Positions 60,192 through 64,000 of a stretch of DNA of 64,000 nucleotides are shown piece after piece. The notes below the pieces were generated by a model that worked only from the letters and a program-made list of their open reading frames with translations, had not been told where the DNA came from and did not search any database. Each line of letters starts with the position of its first letter. Within the stretch, counting starts at the first letter, position 1. The DNA lies in assembly GCA_963825575.1 (NCBI GenBank), contig CAWGUB010000018.1, forward strand, positions 62,001-126,000, given 5' to 3'. Origin of the DNA: JAFDBW01 sp963825575 (GTDB lineage Bacteria; Desulfobacterota; Desulfuromonadia; Desulfuromonadales; BM103). The translations under genes and the position numbers were made by a program.

Positions 60192-60518
60192 TCAGCTGGC
60201 CCGACCGGCCTTTTCCTCCAGGCCGGACGTGCCGAAACGGCGCTCAAGTTCTGCGTAAATTTGTTCCGGAGTCAAATCGTAATAACTCAGCAGCACCAGG
60301 GTGTGGAACCAGAGGTCTGCAACTTCACTGACAATCTCGTCGACCTTGCCGCCCTTGCCGGCCACGGCCACCTCGGTTGCTTCTTCACCAATCTTGCCGA
60401 GGATCTTGTCCAGCCCCTTGGTGTAAAGCGAAGCGACGTAGGACTTCGCCGATGGATTGTTTTTGCGTTCCTGGATGACCTGATAAACAGCATCCAGGAT
60501 ATCTTTGTCGTTTTTCAT
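60192..60518 (-). CDS. hisE: Phosphoribosyl-ATP pyrophosphatase HisE
   Basis: 108 residues. Hydrolyses phosphoribosyl-ATP to phosphoribosyl-AMP, second step of histidine synthesis. The MazG-like helical motif is clear: IGEEATEVAVAGKGG followed by VSEVADLWFHTLVLL, which holds the metal-binding acidic residues. ATG 60518 with GAGG upstream. HisI, which does the next step, is not fused to it and not in the window. A 122-base gap with a degenerate hairpin separates it from hisF. Confidence 0.92.
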   Translation of the reverse strand: MKNDKDILDAVYQVIQERKNNPSAKSYVASLYTKGLDKILGKIGEEATEVAVAGKGGKVDEIVSEVADLWFHTLVLLSYYDLTPEQIYAELERRFGTSGLEEKAGRAS

Positions 60519-60556
60519 CAGTTCAACCTCAACCAGGGACCGGAAGCTCCGGAGCG

Positions 60557-60625
60557 CCACCAAGACACTAAGACACAATATCGATCAATTGTTCTTGGTG
60601 TCTTCGAGCCTTTGTGGCCAAAAGT
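60557..60625. repeat. Imperfect long hairpin between hisF and hisE
   Basis: GCCACCAAGACACTAAGAC on the left partly pairs with TTGGTGTCTT and CTTTGTGGC on the right, an imperfect inverted repeat of about 65 bases in the intergenic gap. Similar eroded simple repeats occur in two more gaps of the operon (61417-61475, 62835-62925). Confidence 0.5.
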
Positions 60626-60640
60626 CTGTTTCCAAAAGGG

Positions 60641-61408
60641 TCAAACCCGCACAGGAACGCCATGCTCGCGCAGATATTCCTTGCATTCACCTATCGTATA
60701 TTCACGAAAGTGAAAGATGCTTGCCGCCAGTGCCGCACTGGCACCGCCTTCAACGAGGCCCTCGCGGATGTGCTCGAGGTTGCCGACACCGCCCGAGGCG
60801 ATAACCGGGACATCAACCAGGTCACTGACCGCACGGGTCAGTGGAATATCATAACCATCCTTGGTGCCATCGCAATCCATCGAGGTCAAAAGAATCTCAC
60901 CGGCGCCATAATTTACCATCCGGCGGGCCCATTCCAGAGCATCAATTCCGGTCGGATTCCGTCCACCGTGGGTATAAACTTCCCAGGCCAAGGGATCACT
61001 GCCCGGCACCCTCCTGGCATCAATGGCGACGACAATACACTGGGAGCCGAAACGTTCTGCGGCCTCGCGGACGAATTCGGGGCGATGCACCGCTGCGGTG
61101 TTGATTGACACCTTGTCGGCACCGGCGTTGAGCAGATTGCGGATATCGATAATCTCACGAACCCCGCCGCCGACCGTCAGCGGCATGAAGACCCGTTCGG
61201 CGGTCCGGGCTACCACGTCGAGGATAATATTGCGCTTGTCGCTGGAGGCAGTAATATCGAGGAAGGTCAGCTCGTCGGCACCCTGGGCGTCATAAGCTTC
61301 AGCGGCCTCGACCGGGTCTCCAGCATCGCGAAGTTCGACAAACTGCACGCCTTTGACTACGCGGCCGTCCTTGACGTCAAGACAAGGGATGATTCGTTTT
61401 GCGAGCAT
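60641..61408 (-). CDS. hisF: Imidazole glycerol phosphate synthase subunit HisF
   Basis: 255 residues, (beta-alpha)8 barrel cyclase. The catalytic Asp near residue 11 lies in RIIPCLDVKDGRVVKG and the second in IVVAIDARR. It works with HisH, which feeds it ammonia. ATG 61408 has GAGGTG five bases upstream. Confidence 0.96.
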   Translation of the reverse strand: MLAKRIIPCLDVKDGRVVKGVQFVELRDAGDPVEAAEAYDAQGADELTFLDITASSDKRNIILDVVARTAERVFMPLTVGGGVREIIDIRNLLNAGADKVSINTAAVHRPEFVREAAERFGSQCIVVAIDARRVPGSDPLAWEVYTHGGRNPTGIDALEWARRMVNYGAGEILLTSMDCDGTKDGYDIPLTRAVSDLVDVPVIASGGVGNLEHIREGLVEGGASAALAASIFHFREYTIGECKEYLREHGVPVRV

Positions 61409-61479
61409 AAACACCTCTAACAGCCAGTATTCTCAATCAGCTTGTCCTGGATTCTGAATACCGGATGCTTAATTCTATT

Positions 61480-62208
61480 TTATCTGCTTTTCGTCAGAGC
61501 TACCGCCTCGCGCAGGTTTATGGCTCCAGAATAGATAGCTTTGCCGGTGATCACCCCGGTCACTCCGGACGACTCGATCGCCATCAACCGTCTGATATCA
61601 TCAAGAGTTGACAGCCCCCCGGAAGCAATCACCGGGATATTGATCGACTCGGCCAGATTCCTGGTCGCCTCGATGTTCGGCCCCTGCATCATGCCGTCGC
61701 GAGCGATATCTGTGTAGATAATCGCTTCAACACCGAAGCCTTCCATCTCTTTGGCCATCTCGGTCGCCTTCTTCTCGGTGACATCGGCCCAGCCACGGAC
61801 CGCGACCAGGCCATCCTTGGCGTCAATGCCAACAACAATCTGCCCGGGAAACTTCTTGCAGGCCTCTTCGACCAGCGCCGGATTTTCCTTGGCGACGGTA
61901 CCGAGAATCACCCGGTCTATCCCGAGTTCCAGATAAGCTTCGATGGTCTGCATATCACGAATACCACCACCCAACTCAGATGGGATGTCGATGGCATCGA
62001 CGATTGCTTTGATTGCTAGCTTGTTTTTCGGCACTCCGGCAAAAGCCCCGTCGAGATCGACGATGTGCAACAGTTCGCCACCCTGCTCCTGCCAGATGCG
62101 GGCCTGCTCGCCCGGGTTATCGTTATAGATGGTGTCTCGATCCATCAAGCCTTGCTCGAGGCGGACGCAGCGGCCTTCTTTCAGATCAATTGCCGGGATG
62201 ATAATCAT
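61480..62208 (-). CDS. hisA: Phosphoribosylformimino-AICAR ribotide isomerase HisA
   Basis: 242 residues, half-barrel duplication like HisF. IIIPAIDLKEGRCVRL carries catalytic Asp8 and IYTDIARDGMM the second acid/base Asp. Converts ProFAR to PRFAR. ATG 62208 after GGGGAGC overlaps the hisH stop by one base. Confidence 0.96.
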   Translation of the reverse strand: MIIIPAIDLKEGRCVRLEQGLMDRDTIYNDNPGEQARIWQEQGGELLHIVDLDGAFAGVPKNKLAIKAIVDAIDIPSELGGGIRDMQTIEAYLELGIDRVILGTVAKENPALVEEACKKFPGQIVVGIDAKDGLVAVRGWADVTEKKATEMAKEMEGFGVEAIIYTDIARDGMMQGPNIEATRNLAESINIPVIASGGLSTLDDIRRLMAIESSGVTGVITGKAIYSGAINLREAVALTKSR

Positions 62209-62831
62209 TACAGCTCCCCAAAATTCTTGAATATATTCAGGCCGACATCCTGACTCTTCTCCGGATGAAACTGGGTGGCCATGAGGTTGTCTCGCCAGAT
62301 TGCCGCGGAGAACTCGATGTCTCCGTAGCGACAACTCGCGGCAACATCGTCCGGATTGTCAGCAGCGCAGTAGTAGGAGTGCACGAAGTAGACATAACTT
62401 CCTTGTGCCGTGCCTTTGAAGATAGGAGCTGCTTGCTTGATCTCGATCGTGTTCCAGCCCATATGGGGCACCTTGAGGCGCTCCCCGCCCTCTACCATCC
62501 CTGAGGGAAAACGGGTCACTTTGCCGGGGATCAAGCCAAGCCCTTGATGGCGGCCGAACTCTTCACTCTCATCAAAAAGCATCTGCATGCCGACACAGAT
62601 GCCGAGCAGCGGCTTGCCTGCCTCAATGTGCTGCAGTAACGGCCCGACAAAACCCCCGTTACGCAGGTTATCGAGACAATCCTTGAAGGCACCGACACCT
62701 GGAAGCACGATCTTGTCTGTCGCCAGCAGGTCTTCAGGATTGCTGCTGACCCGTGCCGCAAAGCCGAGACTCTCGAAAGCTTTCTCGACACTACGCAGGT
62801 TACCCATTTCATAATCGATGATGGTAATCAT
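62208..62831 (-). CDS. hisH: Imidazole glycerol phosphate synthase glutaminase subunit HisH
   Basis: 207 residues, class I glutamine amidotransferase. Nucleophile Cys in LLGICVGMQMLFDES, oxyanion region LPGVGAFKDC and the catalytic His-Glu pair in ATQFHPEKSQ. Delivers ammonia to HisF. Confidence 0.96.
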   Translation of the reverse strand: MITIIDYEMGNLRSVEKAFESLGFAARVSSNPEDLLATDKIVLPGVGAFKDCLDNLRNGGFVGPLLQHIEAGKPLLGICVGMQMLFDESEEFGRHQGLGLIPGKVTRFPSGMVEGGERLKVPHMGWNTIEIKQAAPIFKGTAQGSYVYFVHSYYCAADNPDDVAASCRYGDIEFSAAIWRDNLMATQFHPEKSQDVGLNIFKNFGEL

Positions 62832-62929
62832 GTATCTAAGTATTCCGTATTCAGAACCAAGTATTCAGGAGAAAGACATCAAAATTCTGGATCCTTGATA
62901 CTGAATTCTGGATTCCCCATCTTATATGT

Positions 62930-63520
62930 TTACTCTAACGTCCCCTTGGAAGAAAGGACTCCCTCGACCCTTGGGTCCAGCTGTGTCGCTTCATCCAGAG
63001 CCCGGGCAAAGGCCTTGTAAACCGCCTCGACGATGTGATGCAGGTTGTCGCCATAAGCCAGGTTGACGTGCAGATTGGCGCCGGCATGGTTACAGAACGC
63101 CGTGAAGAACTCTTCGACCAGCTCCAGTTCGAAGTTGCCGATCTGGGCTTTCGGCAGGGGCACATTATAGACGAGAAACGGCCGGCCGGAGAAATCGAGG
63201 ACCACTGCGGCCAGCGCTTCGTGCATCGGCATGGTCCCACGACCATAACGGCGCACACCTGACTTGTCGCCTAGCGCCTGCTTGAAGGCTTCACCCAGAC
63301 AGATCCCGAGGTCCTCAACCGTGTGGTGAGCGTCAATCTCCAGATCTCCTTTGGCACTGACCTGCAGATCGAAGAACCCGTGCCGGGCGATTTGGGTCAG
63401 CATATGGTCGAGGAAGGGCACACCGGATTCAATCGCGTGCGTACCACGACCATCCAGGTTCAGGGTTAAGCTGATCTCGGTTTCTTTGGTCGTGCGGCTG
63501 ATCGTGGCAGTCCGTGCCAT
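62930..63520 (-). CDS. hisB: Imidazoleglycerol-phosphate dehydratase HisB
   Basis: 196 residues, the monofunctional form without the phosphatase half found in E. coli. Two metal sites appear as HHTVEDLGI and NLHHIVEA. GGAGGAG is close before ATG 63520; four upstream codons are not used. The gap of 98 bases to hisH has simple AATTC/GGATC-type repeats. Confidence 0.96.
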   Translation of the reverse strand: MARTATISRTTKETEISLTLNLDGRGTHAIESGVPFLDHMLTQIARHGFFDLQVSAKGDLEIDAHHTVEDLGICLGEAFKQALGDKSGVRRYGRGTMPMHEALAAVVLDFSGRPFLVYNVPLPKAQIGNFELELVEEFFTAFCNHAGANLHVNLAYGDNLHHIVEAVYKAFARALDEATQLDPRVEGVLSSKGTLE

Positions 63521-63542
63521 GGTCTCCTCCATATGTTAATGC

Positions 63543-64000
63543 TTAGTCCTTGCCCAGCCTGATCGATACCGATCTGGCATGGGCTTGCAGGCCTTCAAGT
63601 TCGGCAATTCTGATAATACTCTCGCCAAGCCGTTCCAGCCCCTCTTTACTGAAAGAGATCAGGCTCGACTTCTTGACGAAGTCTTCGGTGCCCAGCGGTG
63701 AGAAGAAGCGTGCCGTCCCCCCGGTCGGGAGAGTATGGTTCGGCCCGGCCAAATAATCACCGGCAGCCTCCGGGGTGTTGTGGCCGAGGAACACAGCGCC
63801 TGCATGCCGGATCTGCGGCAACAGTTCAAAAGGCTCCGCAACGGCGAGCTCGAGATGTTCGGGGGCGATCCGGTTACTGAATTCTGTCGCTTCAGCGAGG
63901 TCACGGGCAACAATGACCGCCCCATAGTTGTCAATCGACTGCCGGGCGATAGCAGCGCGTGACAGCTGCGCAAGCTGACGTTCAAGTTCGTCAACCACCC
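63543..64000 (-). CDS. hisD: Histidinol dehydrogenase HisD, N-terminus cut by window
   Basis: The visible C-terminal part (about 150 residues) has the family's NRIAPEHLEL, which supplies a metal ligand and catalytic residue, and GAVFLGHNTPEAAGDYLAGPNHTLPTGGTARF. Oxidises histidinol to histidine with NAD. hisB follows directly 22 bases later; hisC, often found between these two, is not in this place. The rest of the gene lies beyond base 64000. Confidence 0.95.
   Translation of the reverse strand, partial: VVDELERQLAQLSRAAIARQSIDNYGAVIVARDLAEATEFSNRIAPEHLELAVAEPFELLPQIRHAGAVFLGHNTPEAAGDYLAGPNHTLPTGGTARFFSPLGTEDFVKKSSLISFSKEGLERLGESIIRIAELEGLQAHARSVSIRLGKD

Noticed and set aside
1..64000. CRISPR arrays, prophage genes, insertion sequences or integrases
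   Set aside because: No regularly spaced repeats with unique spacers, no transposase or integrase motifs and no phage structural genes were found.

Overview
The window reads as chromosome of a Desulfuromonadales/Geobacterales-type member of the Desulfobacterota. This is inferred from gene content and order (GlgC, DUF4136- and DUF3313-like lipoproteins, zinc-ribbon protein/RNase P/Nif3 neighbours, split PqiA, TAXI-type binding protein, MutS2-DnaG-RpoD run), a fairly high G+C, strong Shine-Dalgarno sites and many overlapping genes. Nearly every gene is intact. Only the ClC gene at the left edge and hisD at the right edge are cut by the window. No phage, insertion sequence or CRISPR array was seen.

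Layout. 1-7.8 kb is envelope and ion transport: a ClC channel/transporter, a DUF4136-like lipoprotein, nhaA overlapping a TAXI binding protein, and a pqiA1-pqiA2-pqiB-pqiC lipid-transport operon. 7.8-8.6 kb is a gene-free island of hairpin repeats. 8.6-9.9 kb holds an unusual two-gene operon: a CBS-domain protein with a HEPN-like C-terminus carrying an RNNLAH motif, overlapping an HD phosphohydrolase that resembles the HD part of CCA-adding enzymes. 10-16 kb is a tripartite RND efflux operon. 16.2-18.5 kb is a CPA2 antiporter with RCK domain, coupled to a potassium channel. 18.5-19.6 kb is a second repeat island. 19.6-26.3 kb has MipA divergent from TamA-TamB. 26.3-31.8 kb (minus strand) is glgC, a VWA protein with two OmpA-like domains, and three lipoproteins.

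32-37.8 kb (minus) contains a small conserved gene, rluD, pgeF, an orphan REC-wHTH-BTAD regulator, a DegP-type protease and a HAD phosphatase. 38-47 kb (plus) is a redox and lipoate section: elbB, rubredoxin, lipB, lipA, thioredoxin reductase, then the full 2-oxoglutarate dehydrogenase complex (E1, E2, E3) behind a near-consensus promoter. LipB and LipA supply the cofactor that E2 needs. 47-50.5 kb has a YeiH exporter, a small membrane protein, a LOG-family protein and a YkgJ-like cysteine-cluster protein.

50.5-64 kb (minus) is housekeeping, read right to left: hisD-hisB-hisH-hisA-hisF-hisE, yqeY, cvpA, mutS2, dnaG, rpoD, a CAU-anticodon tRNA with its own promoter and terminator, a Nif3-like gene, a C4 zinc-ribbon protein and rnpB.

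Most worth a second look: (1) the CBS-HEPN/HD operon, which could be an RNA cleavage and end-processing pair; (2) the modular hairpin repeats, whose copies differ by paired compensatory base changes; (3) the tRNA terminator that touches the ribosome-binding site of the Nif3 gene.
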